Positions 18,140 to 27,682 of a stretch of DNA of 64,000 nucleotides are shown here, in pieces (positions within the stretch are counted from its first letter, which is position 1; every line of letters begins with the position of its first letter). The DNA is from Brevundimonas sp. NIBR11. GTDB lineage: Bacteria > Pseudomonadota > Alphaproteobacteria > Caulobacterales > Caulobacteraceae. Where the stretch lies: the NCBI RefSeq assembly GCF_027912535.1, contig NZ_CP115465.1:293001-357000 (forward strand), in the 5' to 3' direction. Below the pieces are notes generated by a model. That model ran no database searches and had not been told where the DNA came from. It saw only the letters and a program-made list of their open reading frames with translations. A program made the translations under genes and the position numbers.

Positions 18140-19078
18140 ATGCTGAGCCGCACCGCAGAAGCCCTGTACTGGACCGGCCGCTATATGGAGCGCGCCGATT
18201 TCCTGGCGCGCATCCTGGAGGCCGCCGTGCGCCTTGCCGCGCTCCCGGCGCGCGACGGCGCGGCCGCCACGGCCTGGGCCTCGGCCATCGCCTCGGCCGG
18301 GGTGTCGCGCCAGTTCGCCGCCAGCGCCCGCACGCCGTCCGAGAAATCGGTCCGCGAATACCTGGCCTTCGCCCCGGACAATCCGTCGTCGATCCGCGCC
18401 TGCATCACCGCGGCCCGCACCAACGCCCGCTCGGTCCGCACCGCCCTGACGATCGAGCTGTGGGAAGCCATCAACGGAGCCTGGAACGGGCTGAACGAAT
18501 TCGGCGAACCGACCAAGCGCGACGACTTCGTGCGCTTCCTCGAATGGGTGAAGAACGTCAGCCTCGCGGTCGAGGGCGCGTCGTCGCGGACGATGCTCAG
18601 GAACGACGCCTACTGGTTCCTGCGCCTCGGCATGGCGATCGAGCGGGCGGACAACACCGCCCGCCTGCTGGACGTGAAATACCATCTGCTGCTGCCGGCC
18701 GGAGAACGGGTCGGCGGCCAACTCGACTATTTCCAGTGGACGACCCTGCTGCGCGAGGTCTCGGCCCTGACCGCCTATCGTTGGGTCTATCGGGAATCTG
18801 TGCGTCCCTGGCTGGTCGCCGACCTGATGGTTCTGAACCGCCAGATGCCGCGGTCGCTGGCCAGCTGTCAGGGGATGATCGTGTCCTACCTCGACCGGCT
18901 CGCCACCGACTACGGCCGCCGCGGCCCGGCCCAGCGTCTGGCCTCGGCGCGCCTGACGCGGTTCAACGAGACCAATATCGAGGAGATCTTCCAGTCGGGC
19001 CTGCACGAATACATCTTGGCCTTCCTGAGCGAGAACAACGCCCTGGCGACCGCCATCCACGATCAGTACCTGGTCTGA
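18140..19078 (+). CDS. Alpha-E domain protein (DUF403)
   Basis: A 312-aa, mostly alpha-helical protein. The start LSRTAEALYWTGRYMERAD is the signature of the family, with DNPSSIRACI and NAYWFLRLGMAIERADNTARLLD-like segments also readable. The ATG follows the previous stop codon directly. It is found with circularly permuted ATP-grasp and transglutaminase genes, as here. Its biochemical role is unknown; a scaffold or partner of the ATP-grasp enzyme is suspected from gene order. Confidence 0.92.
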   Translation: MLSRTAEALYWTGRYMERADFLARILEAAVRLAALPARDGAAATAWASAIASAGVSRQFAASARTPSEKSVREYLAFAPDNPSSIRACITAARTNARSVRTALTIELWEAINGAWNGLNEFGEPTKRDDFVRFLEWVKNVSLAVEGASSRTMLRNDAYWFLRLGMAIERADNTARLLDVKYHLLLPAGERVGGQLDYFQWTTLLREVSALTAYRWVYRESVRPWLVADLMVLNRQMPRSLASCQGMIVSYLDRLATDYGRRGPAQRLASARLTRFNETNIEEIFQSGLHEYILAFLSENNALATAIHDQYLV

Positions 19079-19079
19079 C

Positions 19080-19922
19080 ATGCGTATCCGGATCGATCAC
19101 GAAACCCGCTACGCCTACGACCGCGCCGCCCGGTTCATCGTCCAGGTGCTGCGCCTGACGCCGCGCTCGACCGAGGGCCAGCAGGTCCGCGACTGGCGCA
19201 TCGAGACCGACGTGGACGCCCATCTGCGCCGCTCGGAAGACGCCTTCGGCAATATCGTCCACACCCTCTACACCGAGCGCCCGACCAACGGTCTGATGGT
19301 CCGGGTGACCGGAGAGATCGCCACGGTGAACACCGGCGGCGTGCTGCGAGGCAACCCCGAGCGGCTGTCGCCCCTGGTCTTCCTGCGCGACACCCCCCTG
19401 ACCCATGCCGACGCCGCCCTTCGCGCCCTGGCCGCCGAGGTCGGGGAGGGGGGCGACACGCTCAGCCGTCTGCACCGGCTGATGTCGCTGATCCACGGGC
19501 AGGTCGCCTTCATGGTCGGGTCCACGACCGCCGACCACACCGCCGCCGACGCCTACGCGCAACGGAAAGGCGTCTGTCAGGACCACGCCCAGATCTTCAT
19601 CGCCGCCGCGCGCCGCATGGGCGTCCCGGCCCGCTACATCTCCGGCCACCTGCATCGTCGCGACGGTGTCGAGCATCAGGAGGCCGCCCACGCCTGGGCC
19701 GAGGCCTATGTCGAAGACCTGGGCTGGGTCGGCTTCGATCCGGCCAACGGCATCTGCCCGACCGAACACTATGTCCGCGTCGCCTCGGGCCTCGATGCGC
19801 TGGGCGCCTCGCCCATTCGCGGCTCCACCTACGGCGGCGGGCGCGAGACGATGACGGTGGCTCTGCGTGTGCGTCAGATGCAACAGACACAGCAACAACA
19901 GCAGTCGCAAAGTCGGTCGTGA
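19080..19922 (+). CDS. Transglutaminase-like cysteine protease/amidase
   Basis: A 280-aa protein with the N-terminal bacterial transglutaminase domain (RIRIDHETRYAY) and a papain-like core. Cys lies in GVCQDHA (about residue 165), His in AAHAWAE (about 203) and Asp in GFDPANG (about 219). It probably cleaves or forms isopeptide or amide bonds made by the ATP-grasp enzyme. The tail is very glutamine-rich. One base separates it from the alpha-E gene. Confidence 0.92.
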   Translation: MRIRIDHETRYAYDRAARFIVQVLRLTPRSTEGQQVRDWRIETDVDAHLRRSEDAFGNIVHTLYTERPTNGLMVRVTGEIATVNTGGVLRGNPERLSPLVFLRDTPLTHADAALRALAAEVGEGGDTLSRLHRLMSLIHGQVAFMVGSTTADHTAADAYAQRKGVCQDHAQIFIAAARRMGVPARYISGHLHRRDGVEHQEAAHAWAEAYVEDLGWVGFDPANGICPTEHYVRVASGLDALGASPIRGSTYGGGRETMTVALRVRQMQQTQQQQQSQSRS

Positions 19923-19933
19923 ACGTCGTTCAC
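19919..19933. promoter_or_regulatory. Palindrome GTGAACG-T-CGTTCAC
   Basis: Two exact 7-base arms meet around one T, spanning the stop codon of the transglutaminase gene and lying about 78 bases before the anbu start codon. It could be an operator for an internal promoter or an RNA hairpin. No T-run follows. Confidence 0.4.
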
Positions 19934-20010
19934 CTCGCCTTCAGGGTCGAATCTGTTAGCCTGACGTCTTCTCTTTGGTGGGGGATCGGCTCGGGGGTCG
20001 ATCTATCGCT

Positions 20011-20790
20011 ATGACTTACTGCGTCGGCATGTTGGTGAACGAGGGTCTGGCGATGATCGCCGACACCCGCACGAACGCCGGTGTGGACAACATCTCCTCC
20101 TACAAGAAGCTGCACGTCACCGAGGTCACCGGCGACCGCGTCATCTCCATCGCCACGGCCGGCAATCTGTCGGTGACCCAGACCGCCCTGGCCATGCTGG
20201 CCGAGGGGGTGGTGATGCCCGGCCATGACGAGCCCGAGACCCTGCTGACGGCGCCGAGCCTGTTCCGCGCCGCCCAGCTGGCCGGCTACTGCCTGAACCA
20301 GGTCCGTCAGGACCTCCAGCCGACGGTCCAGGCCGACGCCCTGAAGATCACCGCCTCCATGCTGCTGGGCGGCCAGATCAAGGGCGGCAAGATGGGCCTC
20401 TACCTGATCTACGCCCAAGGCAATTTCATCGAGTGCGGCGCAGACACCCCCTACCTCCAGATCGGCGAGCTGAAATACGGCAAGCCCATCCTGGACCGGG
20501 CGCTGCGTCCCAACACCCCGATGTCGGATGCGGTCAAGCTGGGGCTGATCAGTTTTGATTCGACCATCCGCTCGAACATCGCGGTCGGTCCGCCGTTCGA
20601 CATGATCGTCGTGCCGCGTGACGCCCTGCACGGCGAGCAGCGCCGCATCGAGGCGGACGATCCCTATTTCAAGGACCTCGGCCGCCGCTGGTCCGAAGCC
20701 CTTGCCAAGGCGCATCGCGCCATGCCGCCTCCGCCCTGGATGGAAGACGCGCCTATGGCGACGCGGCCGAGCATCGCGGCGGTGGGATAA
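20011..20790 (+). CDS. Anbu, proteasome-like peptidase
   Basis: A 259-aa protein matching Anbu, the ancestral proteasome beta-type subunit of bacteria. It starts MTYCVGM, so Thr2 would be the catalytic N-terminal residue after Met removal; the ATG is chosen for that reason. The NTN-hydrolase strand pattern (GLAMIADTRTNAG, then VISIATAGN) follows. Anbu forms rings rather than a closed proteasome. Its association with ATP-grasp, alpha-E and transglutaminase genes has been noted in many bacteria. The four genes may make and break a peptide tag or peptide compound, but its substrate is unknown. Confidence 0.92.
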   Translation: MTYCVGMLVNEGLAMIADTRTNAGVDNISSYKKLHVTEVTGDRVISIATAGNLSVTQTALAMLAEGVVMPGHDEPETLLTAPSLFRAAQLAGYCLNQVRQDLQPTVQADALKITASMLLGGQIKGGKMGLYLIYAQGNFIECGADTPYLQIGELKYGKPILDRALRPNTPMSDAVKLGLISFDSTIRSNIAVGPPFDMIVVPRDALHGEQRRIEADDPYFKDLGRRWSEALAKAHRAMPPPPWMEDAPMATRPSIAAVG

Positions 20791-20978
20791 AGATATCCCC
20801 TCCCTCTCCCTCTGGGGAAGGGTGTCGCGGAGCGACCGTGTGGGGACGACCAGGCGACCAGACGACGATCTGTGGGGCTTTGCCTCGCCGCCCCCACCCG
20901 ACCTCGCCTCCGGCTCAGCCGCCCTCCGCCAAAAGGGGAGGGCGTGCACCGCCCCGAACCGCACCTTCACAATAATTG
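20791..20978. other. Intergenic stretch with GC-rich inverted repeats
   Basis: After anbu the DNA has pyrimidine- and purine-rich blocks (CCCTCTCCCTCTGGGGAAGG around 20807, CGCCAAAAGGGGAGGG near 20928) that resemble a REP-like spacer; a related block lies at 49198. I see no gene here. The right end carries the Fur-like boxes. Confidence 0.4.
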
Positions 20979-20995
20979 TTGCGACTGCTTCGCAA
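20979..20995. promoter_or_regulatory. Fur-like box 1 (TTGCGA-N5-TCGCAA)
   Basis: TTGCGA-CTGCT-TCGCAA is a perfect inverted repeat 67 bases before the receptor start codon. It is one of two tandem copies, 46 bases apart centre to centre, before an iron-uptake gene. Confidence 0.6.
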
Positions 20996-21024
20996 TTGCC
21001 TTGCAGGGCGCGCCGAACTGTTTA

Positions 21025-21041
21025 TTGCGACCGCATCGCAG
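21025..21041. promoter_or_regulatory. Fur-like box 2 (TTGCGA-N5-TCGCAG)
   Basis: TTGCGA-CCGCA-TCGCAG is a near-copy of box 1, 21 bases before the GTG start of the receptor gene. The shared core is TGCGA-N5-TCGCA. Confidence 0.55.
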
Positions 21042-21062
21042 TTTCAGCAGCGGATCGCCAGA

Positions 21063-23348
21063 GTGTCCTCTTCCAACGCCCAAGTCCTCCGCGTCCTTCT
21101 CGGCGCCTCCACCGCCGCAGGCATGCTTTGCGCCGCGCCGGCCTTCGCCTCGGAACCGGAGGCCGTCGCGACCGCCGATCCGGTGCAGGAGACCCAGGCG
21201 ACCTCGACCCTGGAGACGGTCGACGTCGACGGCCGCCGCGTCCGCCGCGAGCCCGCCTCGCCCCGGTTCACCTCCGACGTCGTCGACACGCCGCGCGCTG
21301 TCACAGTGATTCCCAAGCAGATCATCGAACAGACCGGCGCCACTTCGCTGCAGGACCTGCTACGCACCTCCCCCGGCATCACCTTCGGGGCCGGGGAAGG
21401 CGGCCAGCCGCTGGCCGACCGTCCCTTCATCCGGGGCCAGGCTTCGGCCAACAACGTCTTCCTCGACGGCATCCGCGACACCGGCGGCCAGCAACGGGAA
21501 GTCTTCGCCCTGGAGCAGGTCGAGGTCATCAAGGGTCCGGACTCGGTCTATTCCGGTCGGGGCTCCGGCGGCGGCGCCATCAACCTGTCGACCAAGTCAC
21601 CGCGCCTCGAGCGCTTCACCACTGTCTCGCTGGGCGGCGGTACGGACGGCTATCTGCGCGGCACGGTCGACTGGAACGCCCCGCTCTCGGACACGGCCGC
21701 GCTGCGGATCAACCTGATGGCCGCCGAGGGCGACGTCCCCGGTCGTGACGCGGTCGACTACGACAAATGGGGCGTGCTGGTCTCGACCGGCATCGGTCTG
21801 GGCACGGACACCAGCCTCACGGCCAGCTACTACCACCTGACCTCGAACCAGATGCCTGACTACGGCATACCGCTTTTCACCAAGATCGGGGTCCGCACGA
21901 CCGATAGCGGCATCCTCGACGTGCCATACGACAGTTTCTACGGACTGACCGCCCGCGACTATCTGGTGGGCGAGACCGACGCCTTCACCCTCGATTTCCG
22001 CAAACGACTGTCCGACGCGATCACGATCCGCAACGTCAGCCGCTATTCCGAGAGCCTGAACGACTATGTGGTCACCAATCCGGGCGATGGGGGCAACACC
22101 ACTTCGGCGCCCCCGGGCGTGGCCTTGGTCAACGGCGTCTACTGGATGAAGCGTGGCCTCAAGTCGCGCTGGAACCCGACCAAGACCCTGTCGAACGTCA
22201 CTGACATCTTCGGCACGGCGGATTGGGGCGGCGTCACCCATTCCTATGATCTCGGTCTGGAGCTTAGCCGCGAGCGCAACAACAATGCGTCCTGGACCGT
22301 CACCACCCTGTCGGGCTCGGCCTGCCCGGCGCCCCTGACCGGGTTCGACTGCACTCCGCTCTACGATCCGAACCCGTCCGATCCGTGGACCGGGACGATC
22401 GTGAAGGGTGTCGTCTCCACCAACCTCGCCGAGACCACCGGCCTCTACGCCTTCGACTCGATCGCGATCGGAGAGCGTTGGATCGTCAATCTGGGCGTCC
22501 GCTACGACGACTATTCGGTCGAGGGTACGGACGTGACCGGGACGGTCGCGGCGCCGGTGGCGACCTCGCGAAACGGCCAATGGGACTTCGTCAACTACCA
22601 GCTCGGCGTCGTCTACAAGCCCAGCCGCAATGCCTCGATCTACGCCTCCTGGTCGACCTCCTCGACGCCGCCGACCATAGCGGCGGGCGACCAGAACGCG
22701 GGCAACGGCCAGGGGACGGGCAACCTGGTCAACGTCCTGCTCGAGCCGGAAGACACCACCAGCTACGAAATCGGCGGCAAGCTCAGCCTGTTCCGCCAGC
22801 AGCTTCTGCTCTCGGCGGCGGCCTTCAGGCTCACCCGCGAGAACGCCCAGGTGCAGATTTCGACCGGCGTCTACGCCCAGGTCGGCGAGGTCGAGGTTCA
22901 GGGCGTCGAACTCGGCGTGTCGGGCAACGTCACCCCGCGGTGGCAGGTGTTCGGCGGCTACACCTATATGGACTCAGAACTTGTGCGCGGCGCCTTCAAC
23001 GGCATCAACACGGGCGATCCGCTGGCCAATACGCCGGAGCATGCCTTCAGCCTGTTCTCGACCTACACCATCACCGATCGCTTCTCGGCGGGCGGCGGCG
23101 TCTACTATGTGTCGAAGAGCTTCGGCGGCAACCAGGGCGGCGCGGGCGGCGGCGCGAACCGCATCTACGCGCCGGAATACACGCGCGTGGACCTGTTCGC
23201 GTCGTATGACCTCAACGACCGCGCCAGCCTGCAACTGAACGTGCAGAACGCGGGCGACGAAGCCTATATCATCCGCACCAACGGCGTTCACCACGCCGAT
23301 GTCGCCCCGGCCCGCTCGGCCACCCTAGCGCTGAACCTGCGCTTCTAG
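21063..23348 (+). CDS. TonB-dependent catecholate siderophore receptor (Fiu-like)
   Basis: A 761-aa outer-membrane receptor for ferric siderophores. It has a signal peptide ([19 protein letters not shown]), a plug with [43 protein letters not shown] and [15 protein letters not shown] (motifs of the Fiu/CirA-like group), and a barrel ending in [10 protein letters not shown] with terminal Phe. The GTG at 21063 is chosen because upstream alternatives run through the Fur-like boxes. It is followed after 20 bases by a PiuC-type hydroxylase, a usual partner of such receptors. Confidence 0.92.
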   Translation: MSSSNAQVLRVLLGASTAAGMLCAAPAFASEPEAVATADPVQETQATSTLETVDVDGRRVRREPASPRFTSDVVDTPRAVTVIPKQIIEQTGATSLQDLLRTSPGITFGAGEGGQPLADRPFIRGQASANNVFLDGIRDTGGQQREVFALEQVEVIKGPDSVYSGRGSGGGAINLSTKSPRLERFTTVSLGGGTDGYLRGTVDWNAPLSDTAALRINLMAAEGDVPGRDAVDYDKWGVLVSTGIGLGTDTSLTASYYHLTSNQMPDYGIPLFTKIGVRTTDSGILDVPYDSFYGLTARDYLVGETDAFTLDFRKRLSDAITIRNVSRYSESLNDYVVTNPGDGGNTTSAPPGVALVNGVYWMKRGLKSRWNPTKTLSNVTDIFGTADWGGVTHSYDLGLELSRERNNNASWTVTTLSGSACPAPLTGFDCTPLYDPNPSDPWTGTIVKGVVSTNLAETTGLYAFDSIAIGERWIVNLGVRYDDYSVEGTDVTGTVAAPVATSRNGQWDFVNYQLGVVYKPSRNASIYASWSTSSTPPTIAAGDQNAGNGQGTGNLVNVLLEPEDTTSYEIGGKLSLFRQQLLLSAAAFRLTRENAQVQISTGVYAQVGEVEVQGVELGVSGNVTPRWQVFGGYTYMDSELVRGAFNGINTGDPLANTPEHAFSLFSTYTITDRFSAGGGVYYVSKSFGGNQGGAGGGANRIYAPEYTRVDLFASYDLNDRASLQLNVQNAGDEAYIIRTNGVHHADVAPARSATLALNLRF

Positions 23349-23368
23349 GCTTTCCGGAGACTTCGTTC

Positions 23369-24049
23369 TTGCTGCTGCACATCCCCGAAGTCTTCAGCAA
23401 GGACGAGGTCGCTCGCCTCCGCAGCATCCTCGACGCCGGTCCCTGGGCGGACGGCAACGCCACCTCGGGCCACCTCTCGGCCCGCGCCAAGAACAACGCC
23501 CAGCTGCCCGAAGAGAGTCCGCAGGCCCGCGAGGTGGGCGCCCTGATCCAGCAGGTGCTTCAGGCCAATCCGATGTTCGTATCGGCGGCTCTTCCGCACA
23601 CGGTCTTTCCGCCGCTGTTCAACCGCTACGAGGGCGGTCAGGCCTTCGGCGCCCACGTCGACAACGCCATCCGGGTCCACCCTTCGGGCCTGCGCATCCG
23701 CTCCGATCTGTCGGCGACCCTCTTTTTGTCAGAGCCCACTGACTACGACGGCGGCGAACTGACCGTCGAGACCGCCTATGGTCCGCATACGGTCAAACTC
23801 CCGGCCGGTGACATGGTCCTCTATCCTTCGCGGAGCCTGCACCATGTGACCCCGGTGACGCGCGGCGCCCGCGTCGCCAGTTTCTTCTGGGTCCAGTCCC
23901 TGATCGCCGACGACCAGGACCGCGAGACCCTGTTCCAGCTGGACATCGCCATCCAGCGCGTGGCGGTCGACAAGGGGCCCAGCGATCAGGCCGTGCTGGA
24001 ACTGACTGGCGTCTATCACAACCTGCTCAGGCGCTGGTCCGAGGTCTGA
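23369..24049 (+). CDS. piuC: PKHD-type Fe(II)/2-oxoglutarate hydroxylase PiuC
   Basis: A 226-aa member of the PiuC/YbiX family of Fe(II)/2-oxoglutarate dioxygenases, iron-regulated and linked to siderophore receptors. The iron triad is HxD in FGAHVDNA (about 96-98) and His in HHVTPVTRG (about 159), with the 2-oxoglutarate-binding Arg just after it. It starts at TTG with GGAG about 9 bases upstream. The substrate is unknown, possibly the siderophore or its receptor. Confidence 0.9.
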   Translation: MLLHIPEVFSKDEVARLRSILDAGPWADGNATSGHLSARAKNNAQLPEESPQAREVGALIQQVLQANPMFVSAALPHTVFPPLFNRYEGGQAFGAHVDNAIRVHPSGLRIRSDLSATLFLSEPTDYDGGELTVETAYGPHTVKLPAGDMVLYPSRSLHHVTPVTRGARVASFFWVQSLIADDQDRETLFQLDIAIQRVAVDKGPSDQAVLELTGVYHNLLRRWSEV

Positions 24050-24101
24050 CCGTCCAAGTTCCCCGGGCGCTTCAGCCTTCGCTGGGTGAACGGATGGAGG
24101 T

Positions 24102-26135
24102 CTACCAGCTCAACGACAGTCCCGCCCGCACGATGCGCGGCGGCCCATAGCCCGCCACCCCGTCGCCGGTTTCCGACACCTCGACCCCGGCATCGAACAG
24201 ATTGTCCGCCGCCACCCAGGCGACGACGCCCGTTCGCACCTCATACTCGGCCCGCGCATCCAGCGTCGTCGCGGAATCCAGCACCCGGCTGTTCAGGTCG
24301 TCCTCGAACCGCGCGCTTTCGTAGCGCACCCGCCCGACCAGGGTCAGCCGATCCAGAACCCGCCAGTCCGCCCCCGCCGATATGCTCCACTCCGGCGCCT
24401 GGGCTGGCCGCAGCCCCGTCAGCTGCGCCGCCGCCGTCCCGCCATCGACCTGCGCATCCGTCCAGGACACCGCCGCGTCGAACGACAGCCGATCCCCGAC
24501 CCGATGCTTCGCCGTCAGCTCCACACCCGTCGCCTCGATGGTTCCCGCGTTCTGGCGTTGTCTCAGAACCCCGCCCGCCGGCACGAATCCCGCCCTCGGG
24601 AAGGTTCCCGGCCCGACGCCGATGGTCACATTGACGATGGCGTCCTCGATCCGATTCCAGAACACGGTCGCTCCCAGCGACGTCGCCTCACGATCCCACG
24701 CCAGCCCCGCCTCGACCCCCTGCAAGGTCTCCGGAACCAAAGCCGCATTGGCCTCGGTCAGGTCGTTCCCGACCCGGAACGGCCGATGCAGTTCGTTTAA
24801 TGTCGCCGGCCTGAACCCGGAATAGGCCGCCGCACGGCTTGCCCATCCGCCGCCCAGATCGCGCCGCACGGCCAGCCGAGCCGACACCACCTCGCCCGAC
24901 CGTTCCAGATCGCTCTCGTCCAGCGTCGGCAGCCCTGTCGCCAGATCGCGCTCGATCCGTCGCCCGTTGGCGTTCTCCCAGCCGTCGATGCGCAATCCTC
25001 CCGCCACCAACCACGGCCCGCCCGTCCACGACGCCTCGCCGTAGGCCCCGATCACCGCGGTCTCGCCGCCCGCCACACGATCGCGCGTAAAGGCGCCCGC
25101 CCCAGCCACGGTCATGTAACGGAACAGCTCCCGCGTCTCGCCCGCGTTGAATCGCGCGTCGGCCCCCAGCTCCCACTCCAGCAGCCCACCGCCCCAATCG
25201 ACATCGACCTGCCGCACAGCGACGTTGGCGCCCCAGCCCTCGGCCGGGGTTGCGAACTGGTCGTTCGCCGGCGACGTCGATCCGCGCCCCGCCACCACCG
25301 CGACCGAGGTGTTGGCGAAGTCGCTCTCCCGCCGCCACACCTGCGCCCGCCAGCCCAGCCTCTCGGCCGACGGCCTACGCGACACCGTCGCCGAATAGCT
25401 CTGCCCCGTCGCCGACGACCGCGCCCCGGCCAGACCCGACCCGCGATCCTCGTCGTAGGCCGAGGCGCGCAGCGACAGGGCCGTCGCATCGGCCAAGGCC
25501 ACATCCGCCCGCAGCGACCCGCTCAACGTCGCCAGGTCCAGCGGCGTATCGGCCGCCCCCGCCGCCGCGCCGCGCACGGGCACATAGCCGTCGCTCAGCT
25601 CCCGTTGCACCGACCCGGTCAGGGAGAACCGTCCCGCGCTCAGCGTCGTCGCCGCCGCCAGCCTCTGCCCGCCATAGTCGGCGCTAGACACGTCCAGCGC
25701 TCCGCCGTCCGTGTCCCGCTCGCGCAGCTGGATCACCCCCGTCAGAGCCCCGGCCCCATAGGATCCTGCGCCCGCGCCCCGCACGATATCCAGCCCCGAC
25801 AAGCTCTCCGGCGCGACCTGGGACCACAGCACCCAGCCCCCGAACGGATCGTTCAGCGGCACGCCGTCCAGCGTCACCAGCGTCCGCCCCGCGCCCGACG
25901 GCGCGATGGCCCGGAGCGAAATCCCCTGCGTGGTCGGATTGGCCGCGAGACTGGACGTGCGCCGGAACAGGCTGACCGCCGGCACCGTCTGCAGCGCCTC
26001 ATCGATCCGCGTCGCCCGGCCCAGCACTCGCTCATCCAGCCGGATCACCGAGAAGGCCGCGTCTCCAGCCGCAGGCGGTAGTCGGGCAGCGGTGACGACA
26101 ATGTCGGGAAGGTCGGCGGGGGCGTCCTGGAACAT
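24102..26135 (-). CDS. TonB-dependent receptor, BtuB-like, lacking a signal peptide
   Basis: A 677-aa barrel receptor with plug motifs LPDIVVTAARLP, TTQGISLRAIAPSGAGRTLVTLDGVP-like segments and DIVRGAGAGSYGAGALTG, ending in VRAGLSLSW. Mature receptors of this type begin with Gln-Asp-Ala-Pro-Ala-Asp-Leu-Pro, which appears here directly after the first Met, so the signal peptide is missing. A TAG stop lies in frame just upstream of the TTG 26156, and I see no signal-like stretch in the other frames up to the Mur ligase stop. The 5' end may be deleted or frameshifted, or the start is wrong. It may be a non-functional copy. It lies 73 bases downstream of the Mur ligase gene. Confidence 0.75.
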   Translation of the reverse strand: MFQDAPADLPDIVVTAARLPPAAGDAAFSVIRLDERVLGRATRIDEALQTVPAVSLFRRTSSLAANPTTQGISLRAIAPSGAGRTLVTLDGVPLNDPFGGWVLWSQVAPESLSGLDIVRGAGAGSYGAGALTGVIQLRERDTDGGALDVSSADYGGQRLAAATTLSAGRFSLTGSVQRELSDGYVPVRGAAAGAADTPLDLATLSGSLRADVALADATALSLRASAYDEDRGSGLAGARSSATGQSYSATVSRRPSAERLGWRAQVWRRESDFANTSVAVVAGRGSTSPANDQFATPAEGWGANVAVRQVDVDWGGGLLEWELGADARFNAGETRELFRYMTVAGAGAFTRDRVAGGETAVIGAYGEASWTGGPWLVAGGLRIDGWENANGRRIERDLATGLPTLDESDLERSGEVVSARLAVRRDLGGGWASRAAAYSGFRPATLNELHRPFRVGNDLTEANAALVPETLQGVEAGLAWDREATSLGATVFWNRIEDAIVNVTIGVGPGTFPRAGFVPAGGVLRQRQNAGTIEATGVELTAKHRVGDRLSFDAAVSWTDAQVDGGTAAAQLTGLRPAQAPEWSISAGADWRVLDRLTLVGRVRYESARFEDDLNSRVLDSATTLDARAEYEVRTGVVAWVAADNLFDAGVEVSETGDGVAGYGPPRIVRAGLSLSW

Positions 26136-26208
26136 GCCCGACCGAATACCCCGCAACCGCTACGGTTGCTTGTCCGGCGACGATCTTTTCGTCGCTTGCG
26201 CCATCAGG

Positions 26209-27615
26209 TCATAGCCGCCCCAGCACCTCCGCCGCGAAGGCGGACAGCGTGTCGTCTCGCGCCCCCATCACCACGATCCGGTCGCCCGGTTTCGCCAGGT
26301 CCACGATCCGGTCCCCACACGCCGCCCGGTCGTGCAGGGCCTCGGCGTTTCGCCCCTCGGCCCGGACGCCCGCCGCAATGTCGTCCGACCCCACGCTGCG
26401 ATCCGTGGTGCCGCCGTAGTAGACCGGCTCCGGCATCACCAGCACGTCGTCGGATTTCAGCAGCCCGGCGAAGGTCTCGATGAACTCGCGCTGCATCAGC
26501 TTCAGCGGCCCGAACCCGTGCGGCTGGAACATCACGAGCAGTCGCCCGTCGAAGGCGTGCAGGGTCTTCAGCGTCGCCGAGATCTTGTCCGGGTTATGGG
26601 CGAAGTCGTCGATGACGGTGATTCCGTTCGCCGTCCCCACCACCTCCATCCGCCGCTTGATCCCGCCGAAGCTCTCCAGCGACCGCGCCGCCTCCTCCAG
26701 CGGCACGCCCAGCGCCCGCACCGCCCCCAGCGCCGCCAGCGCATTGGCGACATTGTGCGCCCCTGGGACGTTCAGCGTCATCGCGATCCGCGTCCCACTC
26801 GACCGCTCCGTCAGGTCGAAGGTCATGCCGGCGGGGAGGGGCTTCAGGTCGTGGGCGGCGTAGTCCGCCGCATCATTGCCGAGCGCGAAGGTCAGCACCG
26901 CCCCGGCCCGTCCGTCATCCACCATCGTCTGGGCCAAGGCCGCCGTCTCCACGTTGTCGAGGTTCAGCACCGCCGTCCGCGCCCGGCCGGTGAAGCCGCC
27001 AAACAGGTCGCGCAACTCCTCCATCGACTTGTGGTCCAGCGAGATGTTCGACACCACCGCCACCGTCGGATCGTACCGGGCGATGGAGCCGTCCGACTCA
27101 TCCACCTCGGCCACGAACAGGTCGGCGCCGCCGACCAGAGCGCTGGCGAACGGATGGTCCGCATCGGCGAAGTTTCGCATCACCGCCCCGTTCATCACGG
27201 TCGGCTCGCGCCCGGCCTGCGACAGGATCCAGGCGATCATCCCGGTGATGGTCGACTTGCCGCTGGTCCCCGCCACCCCCACCGAGGTCGGCGCCGCGTT
27301 GAAGATCTGGCTCAACAGCTGGGGCCGCGTGACGATCTCCGCCCCGACCCGTTTCGCCGCCCCGATGTCCGGCACCGTGTCCTCGACCGCGCCGGTCGCC
27401 ACCACGATCTGGTCGCCGCGCACGCCTGACCCGTCCTGCGGATGCAGCGTCACCCCGTGCGCCCGCAGCCAGTCAAACTTCTCCGGCGTCCGGCCTTGGT
27501 CCAGCGCCCGGTCCGAGCCCTCGATCGCGGCGCCGCGCGCCTGCACGATCATGGCCAGGGGCAGCATGCCCGACCCGCCGATGCCGCAGAAGAAATAGGA
27601 GACGTTGTTGGCCAT
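26209..27615 (-). CDS. mpl: Mur ligase family protein, Mpl-like
   Basis: A 468-aa ATP-dependent Mur ligase. The N-terminal Rossmann part reads [15 protein letters not shown], the P-loop is VAGTSGKST (about 115-123), VDESDGS and NISLDHKS are the middle-domain motifs, and [11 protein letters not shown] gives the C-terminal domain. It resembles Mpl, which joins a recycled tripeptide to UDP-MurNAc, and MurC. I prefer Mpl because an LD-carboxypeptidase gene is divergent from it, 67 bases away, and LdcA produces the tripeptide that Mpl uses. The P-loop has Ser where MurC/Mpl usually have His, so the exact substrate is uncertain. Confidence 0.75.
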   Translation of the reverse strand: MANNVSYFFCGIGGSGMLPLAMIVQARGAAIEGSDRALDQGRTPEKFDWLRAHGVTLHPQDGSGVRGDQIVVATGAVEDTVPDIGAAKRVGAEIVTRPQLLSQIFNAAPTSVGVAGTSGKSTITGMIAWILSQAGREPTVMNGAVMRNFADADHPFASALVGGADLFVAEVDESDGSIARYDPTVAVVSNISLDHKSMEELRDLFGGFTGRARTAVLNLDNVETAALAQTMVDDGRAGAVLTFALGNDAADYAAHDLKPLPAGMTFDLTERSSGTRIAMTLNVPGAHNVANALAALGAVRALGVPLEEAARSLESFGGIKRRMEVVGTANGITVIDDFAHNPDKISATLKTLHAFDGRLLVMFQPHGFGPLKLMQREFIETFAGLLKSDDVLVMPEPVYYGGTTDRSVGSDDIAAGVRAEGRNAEALHDRAACGDRIVDLAKPGDRIVVMGARDDTLSAFAAEVLGRL

Positions 27616-27682
27616 TCCGCCTTAGAACAGAGGTTCGGGGCCCCGCGCCACTGTCTTTTGCCGCCAGCCTTCCGGAGCGTCC

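Noticed and set aside
20807..20935. Repeat-like pyrimidine and purine blocks after anbu suggested a CRISPR or mobile element
   Set aside because: There is no regular spacing, no spacer-repeat pattern, no transposase and no terminal repeats; it is more like a REP-type spacer.
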